From Planctomycetota bacterium (GTDB lineage Bacteria; Planctomycetota; Planctomycetia; Planctomycetales; Planctomycetaceae), in assembly GCA_013151585.1 (NCBI GenBank), contig JAADHY010000639.1, forward strand, positions 1 through 6,681: a stretch of 6,681 nucleotides of DNA, given 5' to 3'. This document shows, piece after piece, positions 1 to 5,978 of the stretch. The notes below the pieces were generated by a model. That model was given only the letters and a program-made list of their open reading frames with translations. It was not told the origin of the DNA and made no database searches. The stretch's first letter is position 1. Every line of letters begins with the position of its first letter. Position numbers and translations under genes: made by a program.

Positions 1-167
1 TATCGTGGCCCCATCGGACTGCAGTGTTGGGGACTCCGCGGAGACGCTCGGGTTCATCTAGCTCAGTCCATTCGAGCGTGGAGAAGTATGCAGCAGCGAT
101 TGCATGCGGAAGAACGCCCAGGGGATCGCCGCTCGCCTGTTCGGAGCAGAACAAACAGCAAATGAAA

Positions 168-173
168 AGGAGG
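168..173 (+). promoter_or_regulatory. Shine-Dalgarno site of the Tat-signal protein gene
   Basis: AGGAGG, inside AAGGAGGAG, lies 6 nt before the ATG at 180. It decides the start: an in-frame ATG at 162 and a GTG at 24 are also open but have no such site, and they would bury the Tat motif behind an unlikely Ser/Arg-rich extension. Confidence 0.8.
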
Positions 174-179
174 AGTAGC

Positions 180-1168
180 ATGCCGAGGGGAGTGGACCGT
201 CGCCGCTTTGTGAAGGATTCCATTTTGGCATCGGCCGGCCTCGCTCTGACGGCCCAAGCCACTGACGGAAGAGCGGAACAAGCGTCGAAACAAACACCGA
301 TGGGCGGGACGGCACCACTGCCGCAGGGAAAGATTGCCGGACTGTCGATCAGCCGGCTGCTTCTAGGGGGGAACCTGCTTACCCACTACACACACAGTCG
401 CGACCTGAAATACGTGTACCGTCTGGCTGCCCAGTACAACACGGAAGACAAAATCCTGCAAACGCTGGCGCTCGCCGAACAGCACGGTATCAACACGCTG
501 GTGATCCACAACGTGCCGGAGGTGATGGCGATCCTGAAAAAACATCGCGAACGCGGCGGTAAGATGCAGTGGATCACGTGTACTTTTCATGCGCTGGCTC
601 GAAGGGACCTCGATCGTTTCAAGCGCGAGGTCGAGCAGTTGGTGCAGCATGGAACGAACGCGCTGTACATTTCCGGCGTGGAGGCCGACATCCTTTGCGG
701 ATTCTTAAAGCCAATCTACGGGCCGGACGCGGATGAGCGGACGGGCGTGCCACAACTCGACCTGCTGGCCAAGGCGTTGGAGTTCTGCAAGAGTCACGGG
801 CTGCCGACTGGCATCGGCGCGCATCGCATGGGCGTGCTGGTCGACTGCGAGAAGGCCGGCCTCGACGCGGACTTCTCAAAACGTTTCACAGTCACCAGTA
901 TCCCAGCGTGAACTTGAACTACGATTCGCGTTGGTGCAGCCGGCCCCAGGAATTGGCTGAGTTCATGCAGCAGGTGGAAAAGCCCTGGATCGCGTTCAAG
1001 GTGATGGCCGCCGGCGCGATCCCACCGCAACGTGCCTTTCGCTACGCGTTCCAGCACGGAGCCGATTTCGTGCTGGCCGGCATGTTTGACTTCGAGATCG
1101 CTCAAGACGTCCAGATCGCGGCTGGGGTCCTGAAACGGATCAAGCGAAAGCGCCCCTGGCGTGCCTGA
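180..1168 (+). pseudogene. Tat-exported TIM-barrel-like protein, interrupted by a frameshift
   Basis: Function unknown; I recognise it only as a planctomycete-style Tat-signal protein with a TIM-barrel or aldo/keto-reductase-like look. The N-terminus has a twin-arginine signal, RRRFVK at residues 7-12 followed by a hydrophobic stretch (ILASAGLALTAQA), so it should be exported folded to the periplasm. The ATG at 180 is chosen because AAGGAGGAG lies 6 nt upstream and the Tat motif then sits at the very start. Frame 0 stops at 909-911 after 243 residues, and its last residues (RFTVTSIPA) look out of frame. The -1 frame continues as KTFHSHQYPSVNLNYDSRW and then a conserved-looking C-terminus (KPWIAFKVMAAGAIPP, GADFVLAGMFDFEI, ending RPWRA) to a TGA at 1166-1168. 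The restored product would be about 329-330 residues. Either the gene is a recent pseudogene, the read contains an indel, or, less likely, ribosomes slip. It converges on the sulfatase gene. Confidence 0.8.
873..886 (+). other. Frameshift point in the Tat-signal protein gene
   Basis: Frame 0 reads D-F here and then S-K-R-F-T-V. Read from 878 in the -1 frame it gives K-T-F-H-S-H-Q-Y-P-S. Net loss of one base (or four) near 876-877 explains this; loss of four fits better my recollection of relatives that read D-F-x-x-K-T at this point. An A AAA run at 878-881 would allow a -1 slip, but it is a poor slippery site and no stimulatory structure is obvious. Confidence 0.75.
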
Positions 1169-1273
1169 TGGATCAGATGGGACCGCCCGGAGCGTTTTCC
1201 CCCGAGAAGGCCTAGCTCAGAGTGACCGAATGCGCCGAATGCCCGTCGCCCGCCGAATCTACTGCGCCACGTT

Positions 1274-1295
1274 GTGGTGGGCGGTGCCCACCTAC
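1274..1295 (-). terminator. Candidate hairpin between convergent genes
   Basis: GGTGGGC (1276-1282), loop GGT, GCCCACC (1286-1292) form a perfect 7-bp stem, and two more pairs can form across a bulged T at 1293. It starts a few bases beyond the sulfatase stop codon and lies between two convergent genes, where a terminator is expected. No T-run follows on either strand, so it is not a canonical intrinsic terminator; it could instead be a 3'-end stabilising hairpin. Confidence 0.3.
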
Positions 1296-1297
1296 GA

Positions 1298-2788
1298 CTA
1301 CTTCGCGGGCGACTCGACATAGTCCGGGTTCGGCTTCGGCAGTTTAGCTCCGACGGACGTCAACCACCCGTCCAACTTCGCGCTGAGCCGGCGCACCAAG
1401 TCGGGACGGCTTTCGGCCATGTCGTTCGTTTCGCCCAAATCGTTTGCCAAGTTGTACAGCTCGATCCGACCGGTCTCGTAGTGGCGAATTAGTTTCCAAT
1501 CACCATCACGAATAATGCTGTAAGGCCGCACGTTGGTGCCCCACCAATAGTGGGGGAAGTGCCAATAGAGGGCCTGGCGGTCGATCGATCCCGACTGCGT
1601 CAACAGCGGCAGCAGGCTGATTCCGTCGATCGTGCGGTCCTTGGGCAGCGTCGCACCAACGGCCTCGCAGATCGTCGGAACCAGATCGATGCTGCAGATC
1701 GGCGTTCCGCACACCGTTCCGGCGGGAATCCGTCCGGGCCAGCGGAACACGAAAGGTACTCGCACGCCTCCTTCGTACGGGAACCCTTTGCCGAGTCGCA
1801 ACGGCGAATTATCCGTGGCCGGGATGCCTCGGCAGCGGACGTGGCTCGCTCCGCCATTGTCTGATGTGAAGATGACGATTGTGTTTTCGGCCAGGTTGAG
1901 CTCATCCAGCGTTGCCAGAATTCGTCCAACGGCCAGATCGACACTTTCGACCATCGTCGCGTATTCCGGACAACGCTGGCCTGTGGTTTTTGGCTTCTTC
2001 AGGTACTTGTCGAGCAGGTCTTTCTTCGGCTGGATCGGAGCGTGCACGGCATAGTGTGCCATGTACAGAAAGAACGGTTGGTCTTTGTTGTCACGGATGA
2101 ATCGGACAGCTTCGTCGGCTTCGCGGTCGGCGAGGTATTCGCCCGTCTTCCTCGCTTTCATCGCCGTGCGCGGATAGGTTGGCCCGTTGGGGAACGGGTC
2201 GTAGTAACTTCCCGGCGAACCGAACCGAGTGCCGCCAATGTTGAAATCAAAACCTTGATCGGTGGGCAACCAGCTCTTCTCGCCCCAGCCGCTGCCGCCC
2301 AAATGCCATTTGCCAATATGGCAAGAGACATAGCCGAGCGGCTTGAGCATTTCGGCCAGAGTCACTTCCTCATGCGGCAGGAAAGCGCCGTTGATCGGCG
2401 TCAGCAGTTTGCGGGACCGAGCACGGACAAAACCTTCGAGCAAACGCCCTTCCGCTTCGGCCTTTCGTTCGTTTGGGCCCTGATGGATCCAGTCGGTGAC
2501 GCCGATCCGCGCCGGGTAGCGGCCCGTGAGGATTGAGGCTCGCGTCGGCGAACACACGGCACAAGCGGCGTAGCCTTGAGTGAACTTCATTCCCTGTCGG
2601 GCCAGTTGGTCGATGTGCGGAGTCTCGTGAAAGACGCTGCCGTAACAGCCGACGTCCGCCCAACCCAGATCGTCGACGAGAATCAACACGACGTTCGGCG
2701 GGCGGTCCGCCGCTTCCGTCGTTTCGACCAGGGCCATGGCTGCTGCATAAGCAGCCCCGCAAAGCATCATCTGCCAAACTTGTCTCAT
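1298..2788 (-). CDS. Secreted Cys-type sulfatase (arylsulfatase family, S1)
   Basis: Hydrolyses sulfate esters, probably on a sulfated polysaccharide or glycan, after export; the natural substrate cannot be told from sequence. The 496-residue product starts with a Sec-type signal peptide (MRQVWQ, hydrophobic MMLCGAAYAAAMALV, likely cut near TEA/AD at 26-27). The catalytic motif CSPTR at 79-83 carries the Cys that a formylglycine-generating enzyme would convert. Metal and sulfate ligands are present: D39-D40 (LVDDLGW), K160 and H162 (HIGKWHLGG), H249 (HAPIQPK), D310-N311 (TSDNGG) and K334. The C-terminal part (DGDWKLIRHYETGRIELYNL) is the usual sulfatase C-terminal subdomain, so the enzyme looks complete and active. 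The ATG at 2788 is chosen because GAGGAG lies 8 nt upstream and it begins exactly at the signal peptide; the in-frame extension to 2875 would place 29 unlikely residues before it. No maturase or other sulfatase gene is in view. Confidence 0.95.
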   Translation of the reverse strand: MRQVWQMMLCGAAYAAAMALVETTEAADRPPNVVLILVDDLGWADVGCYGSVFHETPHIDQLARQGMKFTQGYAACAVCSPTRASILTGRYPARIGVTDWIHQGPNERKAEAEGRLLEGFVRARSRKLLTPINGAFLPHEEVTLAEMLKPLGYVSCHIGKWHLGGSGWGEKSWLPTDQGFDFNIGGTRFGSPGSYYDPFPNGPTYPRTAMKARKTGEYLADREADEAVRFIRDNKDQPFFLYMAHYAVHAPIQPKKDLLDKYLKKPKTTGQRCPEYATMVESVDLAVGRILATLDELNLAENTIVIFTSDNGGASHVRCRGIPATDNSPLRLGKGFPYEGGVRVPFVFRWPGRIPAGTVCGTPICSIDLVPTICEAVGATLPKDRTIDGISLLPLLTQSGSIDRQALYWHFPHYWWGTNVRPYSIIRDGDWKLIRHYETGRIELYNLANDLGETNDMAESRPDLVRRLSAKLDGWLTSVGAKLPKPNPDYVESPAK

Positions 2789-2796
2789 CGCGACTG

Positions 2797-2802
2797 CTCC
2801 TC
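2797..2802 (-). promoter_or_regulatory. Shine-Dalgarno site of the sulfatase gene
   Basis: GAGGAG on the minus strand ends 8 nt before the ATG at 2788-2786. It supports the 496-residue product over the longer open frame. Confidence 0.7.
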
Positions 2803-2881
2803 TGCTACTTACGGGTCTTCGCGAACCGAATGCTGGAGTGTCCCAAACACAGACGCGGTGTCGCGGAACGCCCACACCGCC

Positions 2882-2910
2882 ACCATAGGCTTGCGCGGTC
2901 GGTCAAGCAA
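2882..2910 (-). promoter_or_regulatory. Candidate promoter of the sulfatase gene
   Basis: On the minus strand TTGCTT (2910-2905) and TATGGT (2887-2882) are separated by 17 nt. The -10 box matches 4 of 6 consensus bases and the -35 box 3 of 6. It would give a leader of roughly 85-90 nt. The match is weak and sigma-factor preferences in this phylum are poorly known. Confidence 0.25.
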
Positions 2911-3078
2911 GCGGACGGTCATGGAGGCTCGCTGTGATTGGCAGGACGCGTTCCGGCATCCGATGTTTCGTCGCGCTCCCCCTGTTTCGCCGTGCTCGCG
3001 TGGGGACGTCCCGAGGCGGCGCGAGCCTGTTTCGGTGTCCGAATCTTGCACGCCCGTCGGACGAAACCGACGTGATCT

Positions 3079-3095
3079 GGCAATCGCCTATTGCC
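3079..3095. repeat. Palindrome overlapping the candidate phosphatase promoter
   Basis: GGCAAT and ATTGCC are perfect 6-bp arms around CGCCT, and CT/GG outside can extend the pairing with one G-T wobble. The right arm overlaps the proposed -35 box at 3091-3096, a typical place for an operator. A 6-bp palindrome of this kind could arise by chance in a spacer this long. Confidence 0.3.
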
Positions 3096-3118
3096 GGTGT
3101 GTTGTTCCACCGTAGAAT
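3091..3118 (+). promoter_or_regulatory. Candidate promoter of the phosphatase response regulator
   Basis: TTGCCG (3091-3096, 4 of 6 consensus bases) and TAGAAT (3113-3118, 5 of 6) are spaced by 16 nt. A start near 3125 would leave a leader of about 145 nt before the ATG at 3270. Confidence 0.35.
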
Positions 3119-3269
3119 GCGCTGTGTACGTGATCCATCTTGTGTCGGCCAGTTCCTACTGAGGCGGCGCGGATGCAGGAAGTGCCGCGAGCCCGCTGCT
3201 GATTCCTCTTGCTGCTGTCTTCTCTCGTCCGCTCGACCGGCTCCGCCTGCCCTTCCCGTTGACGGCGCG

Positions 3270-4409
3270 ATGAACTTAAAAGCCTTGCGGATTCTATTGA
3301 TCGAAGACGATCGGCTCGACGCTGAGCTGATCGAGGAAATGCTCGGACGCCGTCTGGAGCAGTCTTTCGATATCGAACAAGTGCAACGGCTCAGCGATGG
3401 GCTGGCTCGTCTGGAAACGGACGAGTTCGACCTAATCCTGGCGGACTTGGCCCTGCCCGATTCCATTGGTTTGGAAACTCTGAAGCGTCTGCACAAGAAC
3501 ACCGACACTCCCATCTTAGTCCTCACCGGCGACAATGAAACTGATTTGCCCACGCTCGCCGTCCGGCAAGGAGCGGACGATTACCTGGCGAAAGAAGACC
3601 TGACGTCGGACACGTTGGTCCGGGCGATCCGGTTCGCCTTGGAACGGCACGCTCACCGCCGGACGGAAAAAGAATTGACGCGGGCACAGGAACAGTTCCG
3701 TATCATTCGCCGTATTCAAGAACGTCTGTTGCCCAACATTGACGTTTCGATTCCGGGCTACGACATCGCGGGGACAATCTACCCGGCCGAACATGTCAGC
3801 GGCGATTATTGCGATGTCTTTTCGATGCCAAACGGCTGTGTGGGGTTTGTGGTAGCGGATGTGTCGGGCCATGGGCTGAGTTCGTCACATTTGATGCTCG
3901 AAGCCCGCGCGGCCGTTCGAGCGTTGGTGCATCAAAGCGTGCCGCTCAACAACATCCTGACTTGTTTGAACGAATTGCTCTTCGACGACTGTTTGGCGAC
4001 CGGTCACTTTCTTACGTTGTTCATAGGGCAGCTCGATCCCCAGCTCCGTCAGCTCGAGTACGCGTCGGGAGGCCACATGGTTTATTTGATCCATCCATCG
4101 GGCAGGCTCGAGCGATTGGGGTCGACCGGTCCGGCGCTAGGGCTTCTGCGAGACCGACCGGTCGGCTCTCGGCGGCTGCCGCCGTTGGAAACAGGGACGG
4201 TTCTGGTCCTGCCGACGGACGGCATCGTGGAAACTCTCTCGTGCGAGAAGATTCTGTTCGGCATCGAACGATTGCGGCAGTTCGTGGTCCAGAATCGGCT
4301 TCTTTCAGCGAGGGCGCTCGTCGATAAACTCTACCAAGCGGCTCGCGACTTTGCCGGCCAACAAAAGCAGCAAGATGACATCACTTGCATTGTCGTCAAG
4401 ATTCTGTGA
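3270..4409 (+). CDS. Response regulator with PP2C/SpoIIE-type Ser/Thr phosphatase output
   Basis: A 379-residue cytoplasmic two-component protein. The receiver domain (about 5-125) has the full active site: acidic pair D13-D14, phosphoacceptor D59 (LADLALPD), T86 and K108 (YLAKEDL). A likely helical, coiled-coil linker (about 125-155) leads to a PP2C-type domain (about 160-379) with metal-binding D179 and D182 (SGDYCD), D197 (VADVSGHG), D317 (LPTDGIVE) and D369-D370 (QQDDIT). Phosphorylation of D59 would switch a phosphatase that, in relatives such as RsbU-like and HsbR-type regulators, dephosphorylates an anti-sigma antagonist or similar phosphoprotein. Unlike E. coli RssB, whose PP2C-like domain is inactive, the metal ligands are present, so catalysis is expected. 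The ATG at 3270 is chosen because the receiver fold starts at once (LRILLIEDD); there is no clear Shine-Dalgarno site. An open extension to 2934 is Cys/Arg-rich and not credible. No kinase or sigma-switch gene is adjacent. Confidence 0.93.
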   Translation: MNLKALRILLIEDDRLDAELIEEMLGRRLEQSFDIEQVQRLSDGLARLETDEFDLILADLALPDSIGLETLKRLHKNTDTPILVLTGDNETDLPTLAVRQGADDYLAKEDLTSDTLVRAIRFALERHAHRRTEKELTRAQEQFRIIRRIQERLLPNIDVSIPGYDIAGTIYPAEHVSGDYCDVFSMPNGCVGFVVADVSGHGLSSSHLMLEARAAVRALVHQSVPLNNILTCLNELLFDDCLATGHFLTLFIGQLDPQLRQLEYASGGHMVYLIHPSGRLERLGSTGPALGLLRDRPVGSRRLPPLETGTVLVLPTDGIVETLSCEKILFGIERLRQFVVQNRLLSARALVDKLYQAARDFAGQQKQQDDITCIVVKIL

Positions 4410-4908
4410 CAGGGCGGTCCCAAGACACGCTCCCGTTGCGACTGCAGCCGGCTCACGGGGGAACGGCATCTCCCTCATCGGGGAGTCCGAGGCCTCTGGG
4501 AAAGCAGCCGTCGCCTGTTATCTCCACGTTTTGTCCGTCTCTGCGCGCGAACGATCTCCCATTTGGGTTGGGTCACCATTTCCGTGACGCGAGCTGACCG
4601 GTGAGAGTGATCTTTTCCTGCTGAATCTTGCAGTTCGGAAGCGTGGCTTCCAGAATGGCTCAGCGGGAGGTTCAGCCCGCTAGGGGACGTCAGAGAATAG
4701 GGGGCTCATTTCGAAGGATGGGCATTCCTGTCCGTCGCCTTTTTGACGGGCTAGAAGGTTCATCCTCCGTCCCGAGCGGCACAGTTTGTTTTCTGACGAT
4801 TCCTCAGTTGTCCCAGCGGGGATCCTTGCTGCTCAGAGCGGTGCGGCGGCCCGTGTCGCGCCGTTCAAAGTAGCGGCGGCCAACAGCCTTTCAATCGGGA
4901 TAGCTTCG
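4410..4908. other. Gene-free spacer before the LysR gene
   Basis: I see no gene in this 499-nt stretch: short open frames on the plus strand (such as 4628-4873) have no ribosome binding site or recognisable domain. It contains several small hairpins: CTCCC/GGGAG near 4470-4485, GTCAC/GTGAC at 4572-4588, AGCGGG/CCCGCT at 4662-4681, and CCGTC/GACGG at 4732-4749. None is followed by a proper T-run, so no intrinsic terminator for the phosphatase gene can be named. The promoter of the LysR gene is presumably here, but I could not find convincing -35/-10 boxes. Confidence 0.55.
4662..4681. repeat. Inverted repeat in the spacer upstream of the LysR gene
   Basis: AGCGGG (4662-4667) pairs perfectly with CCCGCT (4676-4681) around an 8-nt loop. 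It could be a transcript hairpin or a protein site; neither strand shows the T-run of a terminator. Its significance is low. Confidence 0.25.
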
Positions 4909-5820
4909 ATGGAATTGCGGCATTTGCGAACGTTTCTCGCGGCGGCAGAAGCGCAGAGCTTTACGCGAGCCGCAGAAACGCTGGGCGTCTCGCAAGCGGC
5001 CGTCAGCCAGCAAATCGGAGCTTTGGAACGGGAACTGGGGGTTGCCTTGTTCGAACGTACGGGGCGATCGGTAGTTCCCACTGATCGGGGGCGGCGGCTC
5101 TATGGTTATGCGCAGAAGATTCTCGCTCTTATCGAAGACGTGCATCGCGAAGTGGGACGATGCGCCGCCGAGATCGCGCCGCCGACGTTGCGGTTGGCTG
5201 TGAGTACGGTGCCGGCCGAAACGATCCTGACGGAGCTTTTGGAGCGATTTCATCGGGTTTGCCCCGACGCTCGCGAAACTGTCTTTGTTCTGGACAGCCA
5301 AGCTGCGATCCGAGCGGTCGAGCAGAACGAGGCCGACATCGGCATCGTCGGCGAACTGCCGCGGTCTGGGCATTTGGAGGCCCGAGCGATCGCAGCGGAT
5401 GAACTCACTCTTGTCGTTTCGGCGAACCATCCTCTGGCTCGAGTCGGCCCGCTCGAGCCTGAGCAACTGCTGAATCAACGCTTGATTCTTCGCGAGCCCG
5501 GCTCGGGCAGTCGCCGCTGTGTCGAGCAGGCCTTGGCGGATGCCGGAGTATCGCTCAATTCACTGACAAACGTTGTGGAAATGAATTCCAATGAGGCGAT
5601 TCGGTCGGCCGTGGAGCGAGGCCTAGGCGCCGCATTCTTATCACATCGGACCGTGGTTGACCTGCTGGCCGACGGGCGGCTGGTGGCGGTCCCCCTGATC
5701 GGGGTTCGGCCACGGCGTCACTTCTACGTGATCACAAACGCTCGCACTGTGCTGAAGCCGGCCGTGCGGTCGCTCCTGCAAATTCTCGGCGAACCGTACA
5801 AAGCAAGCAACGGGCCGTGA
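4909..5820 (+). CDS. LysR-family transcriptional regulator, CysL/YeiE/CbbR-like
   Basis: A 303-residue DNA-binding regulator of the usual LysR length. The winged helix-turn-helix occupies about 1-60 (MELRHLRTFL, FTRAAETLGVSQAAVSQQI, ALERELGVALFERTGR), followed by a linker helix and a periplasmic-binding-protein-like effector domain from about 92. Two motifs, EADIGIVGE (141-149) and REPGSGSR (195-202), resemble the subgroup holding CysL, YeiE, CbbR and the selenium-metabolism LysR proteins, which respond to small sulfur, carbon or redox signals; this placement is from memory of the motifs. The ATG at 4909 starts exactly at the conserved N-terminus and has a weak GGGA 8 nt upstream; the frame is open back to 4786 but those residues are not LysR-like. 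It lies directly upstream of, and in the same direction as, a TauE/SafE permease, which is its likely target. It should bind a T-N11-A site; one lies at 5842-5854. Confidence 0.93.
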   Translation: MELRHLRTFLAAAEAQSFTRAAETLGVSQAAVSQQIGALERELGVALFERTGRSVVPTDRGRRLYGYAQKILALIEDVHREVGRCAAEIAPPTLRLAVSTVPAETILTELLERFHRVCPDARETVFVLDSQAAIRAVEQNEADIGIVGELPRSGHLEARAIAADELTLVVSANHPLARVGPLEPEQLLNQRLILREPGSGSRRCVEQALADAGVSLNSLTNVVEMNSNEAIRSAVERGLGAAFLSHRTVVDLLADGRLVAVPLIGVRPRRHFYVITNARTVLKPAVRSLLQILGEPYKASNGP

Positions 5821-5840
5821 GCAACCGATCGCCCTCCGTT

Positions 5841-5855
5841 ATAAGCCGAGCTTAT
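5841..5855. promoter_or_regulatory. Candidate LysR-type operator palindrome
   Basis: ATAAGC-CGA-GCTTAT is a perfect 15-bp dyad. It contains T5842-N11-A5854, the LysR core signature, and also reads TAA-N7-TTA, which fits the TNA-N7-TNA pattern known for CbbR sites. It lies 20 nt after the regulator's stop codon and about 125 nt before the transporter's start, where an activator site would be expected. A hairpin in the transcript is the alternative reading; no T-run follows it. Confidence 0.45.
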
Positions 5856-5902
5856 CCATCGGGCCGTTGGTATCACGCAAAGCCTATCCCTTCGACTCCC
5901 GT

Positions 5903-5965
5903 TCCGGTGTAGACTGACCGCAAGCTTCGTGGCCGAATCCAATCGCCGTTGACGACTACACCGGA
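5903..5965 (+). repeat. 10-bp inverted repeat in the transporter leader
   Basis: TCCGGTGTAG (5903-5912) and CTACACCGGA (5956-5965) are perfectly complementary across a 43-nt interval. The right arm ends two bases before the Shine-Dalgarno sequence at 5968. If transcribed, the pair would form a leader stem-loop next to the ribosome binding site; otherwise the arms could be two protein half-sites. It matches no riboswitch class I know. Confidence 0.4.
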
Positions 5966-5967
5966 TT

Positions 5968-5973
5968 AAGGGG
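5968..5973 (+). promoter_or_regulatory. Shine-Dalgarno site of the TauE/SafE gene
   Basis: AAGGGG lies 5 nt before the GTG at 5979. An in-frame TAA at 5967-5969 closes the frame just upstream, so no earlier start is possible and GTG is the first usable codon. Confidence 0.75.
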
Positions 5974-5978
5974 ACGAC

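Larger units (their letters stand above)
2789..3269. other. Divergent gene-free spacer
   Basis: This 481-nt stretch separates the divergent sulfatase and phosphatase genes. Both strands have long open frames here, but the translations are Arg-, Cys- and Ser-rich, lack any domain, and overlap each other, as expected of GC-rich noncoding DNA. I see weak promoters for both genes, a hairpin of CGTCGG/CCGACG at 3055-3072, a palindrome at 3079-3095, and three copies of TGTTTCG at 2964, 2983 and 3028. Confidence 0.6.

Noticed and set aside
34..43. Perfect 10-bp palindrome CTCCGCGGAG
   Set aside because: Several such palindromes are expected by chance in a window of this size and no promoter is visible around it.
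58..66. CTAGCTCAG, reminiscent of a tRNA D-arm, repeated at 1212-1220 on the other side of the first gene
   Set aside because: No acceptor stem, anticodon arm or T-arm can be built around either copy, and 9-bp direct repeats are common by chance in 6.7 kb.
24..179. GTG-initiated extension of the Tat-signal protein
   Set aside because: Low-complexity Ser/Arg-rich residues ahead of the twin-arginine motif; the AAGGAGGAG site sets the start at 180.
2753..2770. Possible lipobox around Cys10 of the sulfatase signal peptide
   Set aside because: The residues before the Cys (QMML) do not fit a lipobox; a type I signal peptide cut near residue 26 fits better.
2789..2875. 29-residue N-terminal extension of the sulfatase
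   Set aside because: It would bury the signal peptide, and a good GAGGAG ribosome binding site lies before the ATG at 2788.
2934..3269. 112-codon in-frame extension at the N-terminus of the phosphatase response regulator
   Set aside because: The residues are Cys/Arg-rich with no domain, and receiver domains of this type begin right at the ATG at 3270.
4786..4908. 41-residue extension of the LysR regulator
   Set aside because: LysR proteins start at the helix-turn-helix, as MELRHLRTFL does at 4909; no ribosome binding site supports the longer form.
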